From contig NZ_CP086253.1 of the NCBI RefSeq assembly GCF_003382565.3, positions 3,596,001-3,660,000 of the forward strand: 64,000 nt of DNA. Reading direction: 5' to 3'. The stretch is from Pectobacterium aquaticum (GTDB taxonomy: Bacteria; Pseudomonadota; Gammaproteobacteria; Enterobacterales; Enterobacteriaceae). The notes beneath the pieces are model-generated. The model was not told the origin of the DNA. It saw only the letters and a list, made by a program, of their open reading frames with translations, and did no database searches. The position numbers and the translations under genes are program-made. Of the stretch, positions 52,075 to 61,741 are shown piece after piece; position 1 is the stretch's first letter; each line of letters opens with the position of its first letter.

Positions 52075-53334
52075 ATGGAATTCTTCCGTTTTTTAATGAG
52101 TGATGTGCTGTCTGAACCGTCCATATTGGTCGGTTTGATTGCGCTTATCGGCCTGATTGCACAGAAAAAACCGGCCACGGAATGCATCAAGGGAACGGTG
52201 AAAACCGTAATGGGCTTCCTGATCCTCGGGGCGGGCGCGAGCCTGATCGTGTCCTCGCTGGGCGATTTCGCCCAGATTTTCCACCATGCGTTTGGTATCG
52301 CCGGTGTAGTACCGAACAATGAAGCCATTGTCGCGGTAGCACAGAAGAACTTCGGCACCGAGATGGCCATGATCATGTTCTTTGCGATGGTCATTAATAT
52401 CGCGATCGCCCGCTTTACGCCGTGGAAATACATTTTCCTGACTGGCCACCACACGCTGTTTATGTCGATGATGGTTGCGGTGATTCTGGCAACAGCAGGC
52501 ATGAAAGGGGTGATGCTGATTACCGTTGGATCGCTGGTCGTTGGGGTATCGATGGTGCTGTTCCCTGCCATTATTCACCCGTATATGAAGAAAGTCACAG
52601 GCTCGGATGACGTCGCCTTTGGTCACTTCTCGGCGATATCACAGCTGCTGTCAGCGTTTATCGGCAGCAAGTTTGGTAATAAAGAGAAATCAACAGAGGA
52701 CATGGAAGTACCGAAGAGCCTGCTGTTCCTGCGTGATACGCCGGTTGCCATCGCCTTTACCATGTTTTTCATCTTCATTTTCACCTGCCTGTTTGCTGGC
52801 CCGGAAGCGGTGAAAACGATGAATGCCGGTGGGAAAAACTGGTTCATGTTTTCGCTGATCCAATCCATTACCTTTGCCGCTGGTGTGTATATCGTGCTGC
52901 AAGGCGTGCGGATGGTGATTGCGGAAATCGTGCCTGCGTTTAAAGGCATTTCTGACAAACTGGTTCCCAACGCTAAACCCGCATTAGATTGCCCCGTTGT
53001 CTTCCCGTATGCCCCGAATGCTGTTCTGGTCGGCTTCCTGAGCAGCTTTGCGGCTGGGGTGATCGGTATGGTTCTGCTCTACCTGATGGGGTGGACGGTG
53101 ATCATTCCCGGCGTGGTGCCGCACTTCTTCGTCGGCGCAGCGGCTGGCGTTTTCGGTAACGCCACTGGCGGACGTCGCGGTGCGATTTTAGGTTCTTTTG
53201 CCAACGGATTACTGATTACCTTCCTGCCTGTTTTCCTGCTCCCAGTGCTGGGCAGTATCGGACTGGCGAACACCACGTTCAGCGATTCCGATTTCGGCGC
53301 AGTGGGGATTCTGCTGGGCATTATCGTGCGCTAA
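52075..53334 (+). CDS. PTS EIIC component (UlaA/SgaT-like)
   Basis: 419 residues, about 11 membrane helices, in the ascorbate-type (UlaA/SgaT) EIIC superfamily. The starting helices IGLIAQKKPATECIKGTVKT and FGTEMAMIMFFAMVINIAIA, and the FVGAAAGVFGNATGGRRGAI segment, are family hallmarks. UlaA itself is about 465 residues, so this is a shorter relative. Substrate is unknown; an aldolase next door suggests the phosphosugar is split as a ketose phosphate. Confidence 0.9.
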   Translation: MEFFRFLMSDVLSEPSILVGLIALIGLIAQKKPATECIKGTVKTVMGFLILGAGASLIVSSLGDFAQIFHHAFGIAGVVPNNEAIVAVAQKNFGTEMAMIMFFAMVINIAIARFTPWKYIFLTGHHTLFMSMMVAVILATAGMKGVMLITVGSLVVGVSMVLFPAIIHPYMKKVTGSDDVAFGHFSAISQLLSAFIGSKFGNKEKSTEDMEVPKSLLFLRDTPVAIAFTMFFIFIFTCLFAGPEAVKTMNAGGKNWFMFSLIQSITFAAGVYIVLQGVRMVIAEIVPAFKGISDKLVPNAKPALDCPVVFPYAPNAVLVGFLSSFAAGVIGMVLLYLMGWTVIIPGVVPHFFVGAAAGVFGNATGGRRGAILGSFANGLLITFLPVFLLPVLGSIGLANTTFSDSDFGAVGILLGIIVR

Positions 53335-53387
53335 ACCCGCATGACGAATGTCATCCAACAAACCGGTTTTAGTTAACGGGGGAAATG

Positions 53388-54053
53388 ATGGAATTCTATT
53401 TAGATACGGCGGATGTCGCCGCAGTAGAACGACTCGCTGGCGTGTTGCCGATTAAAGGCGTGACCACCAATCCGAGCATTGTCGCACGCGGAAAATCCGA
53501 TATTTACAGCGTGCTGCGGGATATGCAGGCCATTATCGGCACGGAAGGACAGCTGTTTGCTCAGGTGATGTCGCGCGATCCTGACGTGATGGTGGAAGAG
53601 GCGTTGAAGCTCAGAGACGTGATTCCTTCTCTGGTCGTCAAAGTGCCGGTGACGCATTCGGGTTTAAGCGCTATCAGGCAATTGACGGCGCTGGATATTC
53701 CTACCCTCGGCACCGCCGTATACGGTGCGGGACAAGGGTTTTATGCCGCGCTGGCTGGCGCTCGCTATATCGCGCCTTACGTCAACCGCATTGATGCGCA
53801 GGGTGGCGATGGGATTGCGCTCGTGAAAGAGCTGCAAACTCTGATTAACCTGCACAGCCCGCAGACTCAGGTGCTGGCAGCCAGCTTTCGCACACCGCGT
53901 CAGGTGCTGGACTGCCTGCTGGCGGGGTGTCGGGCGATTACCGTCGACCCTGCCGTTGCTGAACTGTTCCTGCAAGATCCTGCGGTTGACGATGCGCTTA
54001 ACCGGTTCGATCATGACTGGCAGGCACGCTTTGGTCATGCCGATCTTGGCTGA
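53388..54053 (+). CDS. Fructose-6-phosphate aldolase (FSA/TalC-like)
   Basis: 221 residues (E. coli FsaA 220) starting MEFYLDTADVAAVERLAGVL. GVTTNPSIVARGK, Schiff-base Lys85 in VVKVPVTHSG, and GTAVYGAGQGFYAALAGARY followed by VNRIDAQGGDG, are those of FsaA. Cleaves fructose 6-phosphate to dihydroxyacetone and glyceraldehyde 3-phosphate, or acts on related ketose phosphates. Follows EIIC by 50 nt, so the operon couples import with aldol cleavage. An ATG one codon earlier is also possible. Confidence 0.9.
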   Translation: MEFYLDTADVAAVERLAGVLPIKGVTTNPSIVARGKSDIYSVLRDMQAIIGTEGQLFAQVMSRDPDVMVEEALKLRDVIPSLVVKVPVTHSGLSAIRQLTALDIPTLGTAVYGAGQGFYAALAGARYIAPYVNRIDAQGGDGIALVKELQTLINLHSPQTQVLAASFRTPRQVLDCLLAGCRAITVDPAVAELFLQDPAVDDALNRFDHDWQARFGHADLG

Positions 54054-54059
54054 TTGATG

Positions 54060-54092
54060 GAAAACACCACTCGCTCGCTGGGTGGTGTTTTC
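54060..54092. terminator. Bidirectional terminator (FSA / yacL)
   Basis: AAAACACCAC and GTGGTGTTTT arms, flanked by A- and T-runs, between the convergent FSA and yacL genes. Confidence 0.85.
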
Positions 54093-54099
54093 AACACGC

Positions 54100-54459
54100 T
54101 CAATGCAGGACGAACTCGCGATACTTTTCCACCAGCGTCAGAAAGTCATCCAGACCGCATAACGACAGGCTCTCTTCGTCGTAATAACTCATGCCTTCCT
54201 CCAGCTCATCCGTGGTGAAAGACAGCTGATTTGCCTGCACCATCACTTCTTCTTCATCAAGAAGCAGCGTGTATTCATGACCCACGCGCCGCCACTGCCG
54301 CTCGCTGCCTGCGACGGAACGCGCCGCCTCTTCGACGTCAGTCAATATCGTCAATTGGCCTTTCACTTCTTCATTGAACCAGTGCCCGATCGCTTCATGT
54401 CCCATCGACATACGAACGATGACCTGGCCCGTCACATCCCGCAAAAATTCATAGTCCAT
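54100..54459 (-). CDS. yacL: YacL (UPF0231) family protein
   Basis: 119 residues (E. coli 120), starting MDYEFLRDVTGQVIVRMSMG; acidic C-terminal half (LLLDEEEVMVQ, LEEGMSYYDEESLSLCGLDD). Found next to acnB across enterobacteria, as here. Function is not known. Confidence 0.92.
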   Translation of the reverse strand: MDYEFLRDVTGQVIVRMSMGHEAIGHWFNEEVKGQLTILTDVEEAARSVAGSERQWRRVGHEYTLLLDEEEVMVQANQLSFTTDELEEGMSYYDEESLSLCGLDDFLTLVEKYREFVLH

Positions 54460-54597
54460 GGTGCCATCCTCACTGTTATGTTTCTTTTGTTCAGTCTAGT
54501 CGCCTCTGCACCCTATCGTCGTGATGCACCTTCACCTTTCATGTTGCAGATGCACACAATCCCGTATGCCAATTCCAGCAGAGATGGCGCATAAAAA

Positions 54598-54618
54598 AAG
54601 GAGGCACAAGGCCTCCTT
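54598..54618 (-). terminator. acnB: acnB terminator
   Basis: Read leftward: AAGGAGGC, loop, GCCTCCTT, then a run of seven T. It lies 28 nt after the acnB stop. Confidence 0.88.
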
Positions 54619-54645
54619 CAATGTTGGGATGCGAACTATAGCGAG

Positions 54646-57243
54646 TTAGACCGTCGTCTGGAAGATCACGCCATCGGCTTTCTCGGTATATTGACCTAAC
54701 TGGTCAAAATTCAGATAGCGATAGGTGTCCTGCGCGGTTTTATCCACCTGCGACATGTAGGTCTGGTACTCTTCTGAGGTCGGCAAGCGGCCCAGCAGCG
54801 AAGCCACCGCAGCCAGTTCAGCAGACGCCAGATACACGTTGGCACCGGTTCCCAAACGGTTCGGGAAGTTACGGGTCGAGGTAGAAACGACCGTCGCACC
54901 GTCCGCTACGCGCGCCTGATTACCCATGCACAGCGAGCAGCCTGGAATTTCGATACGCGCACCGCTCTTACCAAACACGCTGTAGTAGCCTTCTTCGGTC
55001 AGCTGTGCTGCATCCATCTTGGTCGGCGGCGCAACCCACAGGCGGGTCGGCAGCTGGCCTTTGTGGCTATCCAGCAGTTTACCTGCCGCACGGAAGTGAC
55101 CGATGTTGGTCATACAGGAACCGATGAAGACTTCATCAATCTTCTCGCCCTGCACGTCAGACAACCAGCGCGCATCGTCTGGATCGTTCGGCGCACACAG
55201 GATTGGCTCTTTGATATCGGCCAGATCGATGTCGATCACCGCCGCGTACTCGGCATCGGCATCTGCTTCCAGCAGTTGCGGATCGGCCAGCCATTTTTCC
55301 ATGCCCTGAATACGGCGCTCCAGCGTACGACGATCGCCGTAGCCTTCGGATATCATCCACTTCAACAGCACGATGTTGGAGTTCAGATACTCGATGATCG
55401 GCGCTTTATCCAGCTTGATCGTACAGCCCGCAGCAGAACGCTCCGCCGAGGCGTCGGTCAGTTCAAACGCCTGCTCAACTTTCAGATCCGGCAGACCTTC
55501 GATTTCCAGAATACGGCCAGAGAAGATGTTCTTCTTACCTTTCTTCTCAACGGTCAGCAGGCCTTGCTTGATGGCATACAGCGGAATGGCGTGAACCAGA
55601 TCGCGCAGAGTAATGCCCGGTTGCATTTTCCCTTTGAAACGCACCAGAACAGATTCCGGCATATCCAGCGGCATCACGCCCGTCGCGGCAGCAAACGCCA
55701 CCAGACCGGAGCCCGCAGGGAAAGAGATACCGATTGGGAAACGGGTGTGGGAGTCACCGCCCGTACCGACGGTATCCGGCAGCAGCATGCGGTTCAGCCA
55801 GGAGTGGATAACACCATCGCCCGGACGCAGCGAGACGCCGCCACGGTTCATGATGAAATCAGGCAGCGTATGGTGCGTGGTCACGTCAACCGGCTTCGGA
55901 TAGGCCGCAGTGTGACAGAACGACTGCATCACCAGATCGGCGGAGAAGCCCAGACAGGCCAGATCTTTCAGCTCGTCACGGGTCATCGGCCCAGTGGTGT
56001 CCTGTGAACCTACAGACGTCATCTTCGGTTCGCAGTATTCGTCAGGGCGAATACCCGCAACGCCACAGGCACGTCCCACCATTTTCTGCGCCAGCGAGAA
56101 GCCTTTTTTGCTGACTTCAACCGCTTTGGAAATACGGAAAACATCGCTGTGCGGCAAGCCCAGTGATTCGCGCGCCTTGGACGTCAGCCCACGACCGATA
56201 ATCAGCGGAATACGGCCACCAGCGCGGACTTCATCCAGCAATACGTCGGTCTTCAGCGCGAAGGTCGCCAGCACGTCATTGGTGTCATGGCGGCGCACTT
56301 CACCTTCATATGGGTAGATATCAATCACATCACCCATATTCAGATCGTTCACATCGACTTCGATCGGCAGCGCACCAGCATCTTCCATGGTGTTGAAGAA
56401 TATCGGGGCGATCTTGCCGCCCAGGACGACACCACCGCCGCGTTTGTTCGGGACGTGAGGGATATCATCCCCCATGAACCACAGCACGGAATTAGTTGCC
56501 GATTTACGCGACGAACCGGTACCGACAACGTCACCGACGTAAGCCAATGGGAAGCCTTTTTTGTTCAGTTCTTCGATCTGTTTGATCGGGCCCACGGCGC
56601 CAGGTTGATCGGGATCGATACCTTCACGGGCGTTTTTCAGCATCGCCAGCGCGTGCAGCGGAATATCCGGGCGCGACCAGGCATCAGGTGCCGGAGACAG
56701 GTCATCCGTGTTGGTTTCACCGGTGACTTTAAAGACGGTAACCGTAATTTTTTCCGCCAGTTTCGGGCGGGACAGGAACCACTCGGCATCAGCCCAGGAT
56801 TGAATCACTTTCTTGGCGTGCGCATTGCCTGCTTTCGCCTTTTCTTCTACATCGTAGAAGTTATCAAACATCAGCAGCGTATGGGACAGCGCTTCGGCGG
56901 CAATCGGTGCCAACTTGTCGTTGTCTAACGCATCAATCAGCGGATGAATGTTATACCCCCCTTGCATAGTGCCCAGCAGCTCAACCGCTTTTTCCTGGGT
57001 GACCAAGGGGGAAGTGGCTTCGCCTTTAGCGACGGCAGCCAGAAAACCGGCCTTCACGTAGGCGGCTTCATCAACGCCAGGGGGGACACGGTTAATCAGC
57101 AGGTCAAGCAATACTTCTTCTTCGCCCGCTGGGGGATTCTTGAGTGACTCAACCAGCGCGGCCATCTGCGTGGCATCTAACGGTTTAGGAACAATCCCCT
57201 GCGCAGCCCGGTCGGCTACGTGCTTACGATATTCTTCTAGCAC
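54646..57243 (-). CDS. acnB: Aconitate hydratase B
   Basis: 865 residues, the E. coli AcnB length, from GTG 57243 (VLEEYRKHVADRAAQGIVPK; GAGGAGAAC upstream). An upstream in-frame extension to 57402 has no family similarity. HEAT-like N-terminal domain, swivel domain, then the aconitase core with Fe-S cysteines in EVFIGSCMTNIGHFRA and IPGCSLCMGNQARV. Isomerises citrate and isocitrate in the TCA cycle, and as apo-protein binds mRNA. Followed leftward by its terminator and yacL. Confidence 0.96.
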   Translation of the reverse strand: MLEEYRKHVADRAAQGIVPKPLDATQMAALVESLKNPPAGEEEVLLDLLINRVPPGVDEAAYVKAGFLAAVAKGEATSPLVTQEKAVELLGTMQGGYNIHPLIDALDNDKLAPIAAEALSHTLLMFDNFYDVEEKAKAGNAHAKKVIQSWADAEWFLSRPKLAEKITVTVFKVTGETNTDDLSPAPDAWSRPDIPLHALAMLKNAREGIDPDQPGAVGPIKQIEELNKKGFPLAYVGDVVGTGSSRKSATNSVLWFMGDDIPHVPNKRGGGVVLGGKIAPIFFNTMEDAGALPIEVDVNDLNMGDVIDIYPYEGEVRRHDTNDVLATFALKTDVLLDEVRAGGRIPLIIGRGLTSKARESLGLPHSDVFRISKAVEVSKKGFSLAQKMVGRACGVAGIRPDEYCEPKMTSVGSQDTTGPMTRDELKDLACLGFSADLVMQSFCHTAAYPKPVDVTTHHTLPDFIMNRGGVSLRPGDGVIHSWLNRMLLPDTVGTGGDSHTRFPIGISFPAGSGLVAFAAATGVMPLDMPESVLVRFKGKMQPGITLRDLVHAIPLYAIKQGLLTVEKKGKKNIFSGRILEIEGLPDLKVEQAFELTDASAERSAAGCTIKLDKAPIIEYLNSNIVLLKWMISEGYGDRRTLERRIQGMEKWLADPQLLEADADAEYAAVIDIDLADIKEPILCAPNDPDDARWLSDVQGEKIDEVFIGSCMTNIGHFRAAGKLLDSHKGQLPTRLWVAPPTKMDAAQLTEEGYYSVFGKSGARIEIPGCSLCMGNQARVADGATVVSTSTRNFPNRLGTGANVYLASAELAAVASLLGRLPTSEEYQTYMSQVDKTAQDTYRYLNFDQLGQYTEKADGVIFQTTV

Positions 57244-57722
57244 GACGTTCTCCTCGCTCTCATTGTCTTCATTATGCCCGGCGCTCTTGTTCCCGCTTGT
57301 GGTGTCCATGCCTGGGTGCCAGCGTGTGGATGTAAGGTAGTAGAGTGTCCGGTCCAGCCTCGTCAGCATATCAGGATTTGAATTGATTGTTAATTCGTTC
57401 ACATAATAGCAACATTAATTTTTATTCAACTACGCTATGTGCCCAATTTCGCTCTCACTGAAAAATGCCGACCTCAGCAGAATAGCATGTCCCTGACGGC
57501 GCACACTAACTATGCTGAGTTAACCACATAATAGGTAGGTTTTTAACAATATAGTGTGATTAATCATCGTTTGATGGCGTAACGATAATCAGAATGTTCG
57601 CAATAGCGTCGGGAAAAGTGAATATGACGGGTACGGATATCATCCCGCTCGAAGCCGAGGGTATGATAAGCTCAATATATTAGGCATCACTAAATTAGTC
57701 AGTTACGCGGGATGGCAGGAAC
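57244..57722. other. acnB/arsR-type divergent promoter region
   Basis: 479 bp with no gene I can support. It should hold the acnB promoter, and the promoter of the ArsR-type gene near 57660-57700 (TATGATAAGCTCAATATATT). A small dyad CTAA-A-TTAG at 57690-57698 overlaps the latter and may be an autoregulatory site; weak. Confidence 0.4.
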
Positions 57723-58034
57723 ATGGCGTTAATCAATTCAGATCGAGAATTCATGCAGGACGGTGCAGCAAAAGCAGCGGCTATGCTGCGCGCGATTGGC
57801 AACGAGAACAGGCTACTGGTGCTTTGCTTACTTATCGAGAAGGGTGAAATGTCGGTTGGCGCACTGCTTGAACACATCCCGCTCAGCCAGTCCGCTCTCT
57901 CGCAGCATCTGGCAAAAATGCGTGAAGAAGGGTTGATTAGCTATCGGCGCGAGTCACAAACGCTGTACTACCGCATCGAAAATCAGGACGTGGAGAAAAT
58001 CGTCGCCACCTTAAAAGGCATTTTCTGTCCCTGA
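57723..58034 (+). CDS. ArsR-family regulator (YgaV/BigR-like persulfide-sensor type)
   Basis: 103 residues: winged helix with VGALLEHIPLSQSALSQHLA then KMREEGLISYRRESQTLYY. Only two Cys: Cys35 (LLVLCLLIEKGE) and Cys102 (KGIFCP). Their spacing fits the Cys pair of BigR/SqrR/YgaV that forms a tetrasulfide bridge with persulfide, rather than a metal site. Likely a sulfide/redox sensor. No sulfur genes adjoin. Family is sure; sensing role is inference. Confidence 0.8.
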   Translation: MALINSDREFMQDGAAKAAAMLRAIGNENRLLVLCLLIEKGEMSVGALLEHIPLSQSALSQHLAKMREEGLISYRRESQTLYYRIENQDVEKIVATLKGIFCP

Positions 58035-58076
58035 TAGCCGCGACACGAAACGGCATAGACGGAATCCCGCAATAAA

Positions 58077-58102
58077 AACGCCACAGGATTTCCCGTGGCG
58101 TT
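58077..58102. terminator. Bidirectional terminator (arsR-type / TonB receptor)
   Basis: AACGCCAC and GTGGCGTT arms with an A-run on the left, between the convergent ends of the ArsR and receptor genes. Confidence 0.75.
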
Positions 58103-58129
58103 CGCGATTAAGTATGACGGGTAGAGAAT

Positions 58130-60439
58130 TTAGAACGACGTATTCACGCTAACAAAGAAAGTCCGTCCCGGTTCGTTATAGGTTGCCGCACCGGCACCCG
58201 CGATGGTGACGGTATTATTGGTCGTGTTCACCACATCCTGCGCATTACCCGCGCGGAACAGGCGTTTATCAAACAGGTTATCGACACCGCCGGTCACGCT
58301 CAGGTTCTTGTTAAACTTATAGGTACTGCTTAACCCGAACAGCGCATAAGGGCTTAACTCATTGGTTGCGCTACCCGTTACGCGCTCACCTTTGTAGTTA
58401 TATTTCTTCGGCTTCTGGCGACCATACCAGGTCACATCGGCCAGGAAGGAAAGGTTCTCCGTTGCCTGCCAGTCCACTGATGAATTCAGGGTAAACTCCG
58501 GCGTAATCGACAGATAATCACCCGTGGTTTTATTTTTCGATTCCAGCATCCAAGTCAGGTTGTTACGCCAGTTGATGCTTTCCGTAACAGGAACGGTCAG
58601 GTTACCTTCCAGCCCCTGAATAACGGCTTTCGGTACATTGCCCCACTGGAAGATATTGGCGTTGGCATATCTTAAATCACTCCCGCCCACCGCTTTACCG
58701 ATAACATTGTTGCCTGCTTCAATCTTGTTACGGTAATCGTTATGGAAGTAGGTAATACCCGCGATCAACCCATCGCGATGAAACTCCAAACCAATCTCTT
58801 TATTCAGGCTGGTTTCCGCCTTCAGGTCTTCATTGCCGATCAGGTAGCAAGACGTGCCGCCAGCACAGCCCTGTCCACGGCTATAGAGGAGATAATTCTC
58901 GTTGGTCTGGTACAGGTTCGGCGCTTTGTAAGCACGAGCGATACCTAACTTCAGCGTATAGTCGTCACCCAGCTCCTGCGACAGGTTGAGCGACGGGCTC
59001 CAGTTGGTGCCTGCCGTGCTGTGATGATCGACACGTAACGCCGGCGTCAGCATGGTGCTGTCCGTCAATTGGACGTTATCTTCCACAAAGGCGGAAGCCA
59101 GACGAGCTGCAGATTTTTCACTGCGCCCATTGCTGCTCAGCGAACCCACGCTGCCCGCTTCGGTTGTCGTCTGCGTGTTCGACACCGGATCCGTCATCTT
59201 CTGCTCGTTCCACTCAACCCCGAACGTGAGTACCTGATCGACCCAGAGATTCAGCGGAAGATTCACTTCGTTGTGCGCGGTGAAATTATCCAGTTTTATA
59301 GTTCCGAAGGTATCCGCTGCAGAAAACAGTCCTTCGGTTCCGCCTGCCAATCCTTCCAGAATACGAGTATTGTGCGTGCGTTCGTATTGCAGATACGACG
59401 TAGAGCTGACGCCGCTGTCCCAGTAGCCGCGATGCGTTACTGCGAAGTTTTGGCGGTACATGCGGTTGGTTTCTTTACCATAATTACCGCGAACATAACC
59501 TGTATTGACATCGGTATTTGTATTTTGTGTATCGCCCGCATAGATATTGCCCTGACGGCTGGAACCCGCTTCGAATTCCAGCGACTGCTGCTTGGTCATA
59601 TCCCAACGTAACAGGCCATTGATATCTTTATTACGCACCCCTTCGCGTCCGGAAGGCAGTGAAGCGGATTGATTGCCCGCGCGCGCGGACTGATGCCCTT
59701 GGTTAATATCGCGTGCATCAGCCTCGGTTTTATTCAGGTTACCGTACAGACGGAAGCTCAAGCTGTCGGTCAGGCCACCCATCAGGCTAAAATCGGTACG
59801 CTTGGTTGCGCCTTCCGAACTATGCTCCGGCGCGTTCAGGAAGGTGTTCCAGGTGCCGTGCCATTCTTGCGTCGGCTGTTTGGTGATGATGTTGACCACA
59901 CCGCCCGCTGCGCCGTTACCATAGCGCGCCGCCGCTGGGCCGCGCAGCACTTCAATACGCTCGACCATATCGGCAGGCACCCAGTTGGTGTCACCACGGG
60001 TATCGCGCTCACCGCGCCAGCCGTAACGCACCGCCGTACGGCTCGACACGGGCTTGCCATCCACCAGAATCAGCGTGTTTTCCGGTCCCATGCCGCGGAT
60101 ATCGATCTGGCGATTGTTACCGCGCTGGCCGCTGGTTGAGTTACCGGACAGATTGACGCCCGGCATGGTTCGAATCAGATCGGACAGATCGTTAGCAGGC
60201 GGACGTTTGCTGATATCTTCAGCCGTAATCACCGACACGCCCGGAGCCTGACGGGTTTGCTCGGCGGCCGTCACCACCATCGTATCGCCCGACGCTTTAC
60301 TTTCGGCCTGATTCTGCACCTGAGGGGCAGGTTCTGTTGAAGGCGCGGTCGAAGTCTGCGCAGCGCTCAGAAACGACGTCATCCCGCAGCTAACGCCAAT
60401 GAGCGTCGCCAGATAACGACGCGATTGTGGTAGTTTCAT
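58130..60439 (-). CDS. TonB-dependent catecholate siderophore receptor (FepA/PfeA-like)
   Basis: 769 residues from ATG 60439 (a TTG one codon earlier is also open). Signal peptide MKLPQSRRYLATLIGVSCGM up to about SAAQ; TonB box near DTMVVTAAEQ; plug domain with DIRGMGPENTLILVDGKPVS and VERIEVLRGPAAARYGNGAA followed by GGVVNIITKQPTQ; beta-barrel ending in Phe (FFVSVNTSF). The Cys pair loop GQGCAGGTSCYLIGNEDLKA resembles FepA/IroN/PfeA. Outer-membrane importer of a ferric catecholate siderophore. Divergent from an AraC regulator. Confidence 0.92.
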   Translation of the reverse strand: MKLPQSRRYLATLIGVSCGMTSFLSAAQTSTAPSTEPAPQVQNQAESKASGDTMVVTAAEQTRQAPGVSVITAEDISKRPPANDLSDLIRTMPGVNLSGNSTSGQRGNNRQIDIRGMGPENTLILVDGKPVSSRTAVRYGWRGERDTRGDTNWVPADMVERIEVLRGPAAARYGNGAAGGVVNIITKQPTQEWHGTWNTFLNAPEHSSEGATKRTDFSLMGGLTDSLSFRLYGNLNKTEADARDINQGHQSARAGNQSASLPSGREGVRNKDINGLLRWDMTKQQSLEFEAGSSRQGNIYAGDTQNTNTDVNTGYVRGNYGKETNRMYRQNFAVTHRGYWDSGVSSTSYLQYERTHNTRILEGLAGGTEGLFSAADTFGTIKLDNFTAHNEVNLPLNLWVDQVLTFGVEWNEQKMTDPVSNTQTTTEAGSVGSLSSNGRSEKSAARLASAFVEDNVQLTDSTMLTPALRVDHHSTAGTNWSPSLNLSQELGDDYTLKLGIARAYKAPNLYQTNENYLLYSRGQGCAGGTSCYLIGNEDLKAETSLNKEIGLEFHRDGLIAGITYFHNDYRNKIEAGNNVIGKAVGGSDLRYANANIFQWGNVPKAVIQGLEGNLTVPVTESINWRNNLTWMLESKNKTTGDYLSITPEFTLNSSVDWQATENLSFLADVTWYGRQKPKKYNYKGERVTGSATNELSPYALFGLSSTYKFNKNLSVTGGVDNLFDKRLFRAGNAQDVVNTTNNTVTIAGAGAATYNEPGRTFFVSVNTSF

Positions 60440-60505
60440 CAAAATTATCCTGCCCTGTAAGAAATGAGGCCTCGCACTGTGACGTCCTCAACGAAAAATG
60501 CTATT

Positions 60506-60524
60506 GAGAAGTATTTGCATTACC
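60506..60524. promoter_or_regulatory. Candidate Fur box
   Basis: GAGAAGTATTTGCATTACC matches 12 of 19 positions of the Fur consensus and lies in the divergent receptor/AraC promoter, about 70 bp from the receptor start. Plausible but not strong. Confidence 0.5.
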
Positions 60525-60647
60525 ATTTTGGCGCGGTCATTGTTACATTTGTCATTCAGGACGGGGTTTGCTCTAGCAGCAAAATGTTTTGCCAAAGCAT
60601 CAAAATGGAAGGCGCAGGTCGAAGGGTTCAATCAGGTAGGTAATCAC

Positions 60648-61631
60648 GTGCGCAGCTTCACTCAGTCATCAAAGCCGATCTATAAAGATCACATCGTTCA
60701 GCAATCGAGTCTGGTCGCGAACAATTACCGTTTTATCGGCCCTCGGCTGATCGATAACACGCCAGTGCTGTTTGGCTCGTTCACTGTCGTACAGCTCAAT
60801 CCGCATCTGATCCTGCACACCGCGGATGTGATTAATCGCCACAATATGAAAACCCAAAACCTGCTGGATGGCGCAATCAAGCTGGCCATCGTGGTAAGTG
60901 GCAATGCGCACATCTCCTTTGGTCATCAGGAACTGCATCTGGGAGAGAAGCAGCCCGCCTCACTGATTGCGCTGACGGAGCCGACGATGTTTACCCGCAT
61001 CGGCAAGCGTGATGAATATGAGCGAACGATTACGCTGACGTTCGACAGGGAATGGCTGTACGGCAATATGCTGGATACCGTTGGCGACTGGCAGGCCATC
61101 CACGATTTCACGCAGACCCATCTGGCGACACACCTGTGGACACCGTCCCGACAGGCATTGGCGATTGCCTTACAAACGCTGGACGCTGAACCTTGTCAAA
61201 CGCCGCTCCAGCGCCTTTATCTGGAAATGCAGTGTATGAGCCTGATTATCGAGGCGTTTACTTCATTGACCGCCAGCGTCGCGCAGGAAAAAAGCAGCGG
61301 TGTTACCCTGCGCAGCTACCATCGCATTCAACAGGTCAGAGATATGCTGGAAAGCGGCAGCGCCGACCATCTGTCGATGAGTGAGATCGCTAAAAGCGTC
61401 AACATGAGCGAAAGTACATTGCAACGTCATTTCCGACAGACGTTTAATATGAGCGTGTTTGAATACCTGCGTAACTGCCGTTTGCAGCGCGCTATGCTAG
61501 CCTTGCAGAAAGACGGCATCGGTATTGCGCAAGCCGCCAGCATCGCCGGTTACAACAGCCCTGCCAACTTTGCCACCGCTCTGCGTCGTGCATTCGGTAT
61601 TACGCCGGGGCAGTTAAAAGACCGCTTCTGA
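60648..61631 (+). CDS. AraC-family regulator of the siderophore receptor
   Basis: 327 residues from GTG 60648 (AGGTAGGT upstream); the open frame goes back to 60498 but its extra 50 residues look non-coding. N-terminal sensing domain, then two C-terminal HTH motifs: HLSMSEIAKSVNMSESTLQR and GIAQAASIAGYNSPANFATA followed by FGITPGQLKDRF. Divergent from the TonB receptor, like PchR/YqhC-type regulators that activate siderophore uptake genes when the ligand is present. Confidence 0.88.
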   Translation: MRSFTQSSKPIYKDHIVQQSSLVANNYRFIGPRLIDNTPVLFGSFTVVQLNPHLILHTADVINRHNMKTQNLLDGAIKLAIVVSGNAHISFGHQELHLGEKQPASLIALTEPTMFTRIGKRDEYERTITLTFDREWLYGNMLDTVGDWQAIHDFTQTHLATHLWTPSRQALAIALQTLDAEPCQTPLQRLYLEMQCMSLIIEAFTSLTASVAQEKSSGVTLRSYHRIQQVRDMLESGSADHLSMSEIAKSVNMSESTLQRHFRQTFNMSVFEYLRNCRLQRAMLALQKDGIGIAQAASIAGYNSPANFATALRRAFGITPGQLKDRF

Positions 61632-61642
61632 TTCTGAACCAC

Positions 61643-61681
61643 TAATAACCAAATGGAATTTATTATTCCGTTTGGTTATTA
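61643..61681 (+). terminator. Terminator after the AraC gene
   Basis: TAATAACCAAATGGAAT and ATTCCGTTTGGTTATTA arms, flanked by A/T-rich sequence. Confidence 0.75.
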
Positions 61682-61741
61682 ATCGCTATTCAGCGATGCA
61701 CAGTAAATTAGTGCTTTTCTGCCAGCGATACATGACGACTC

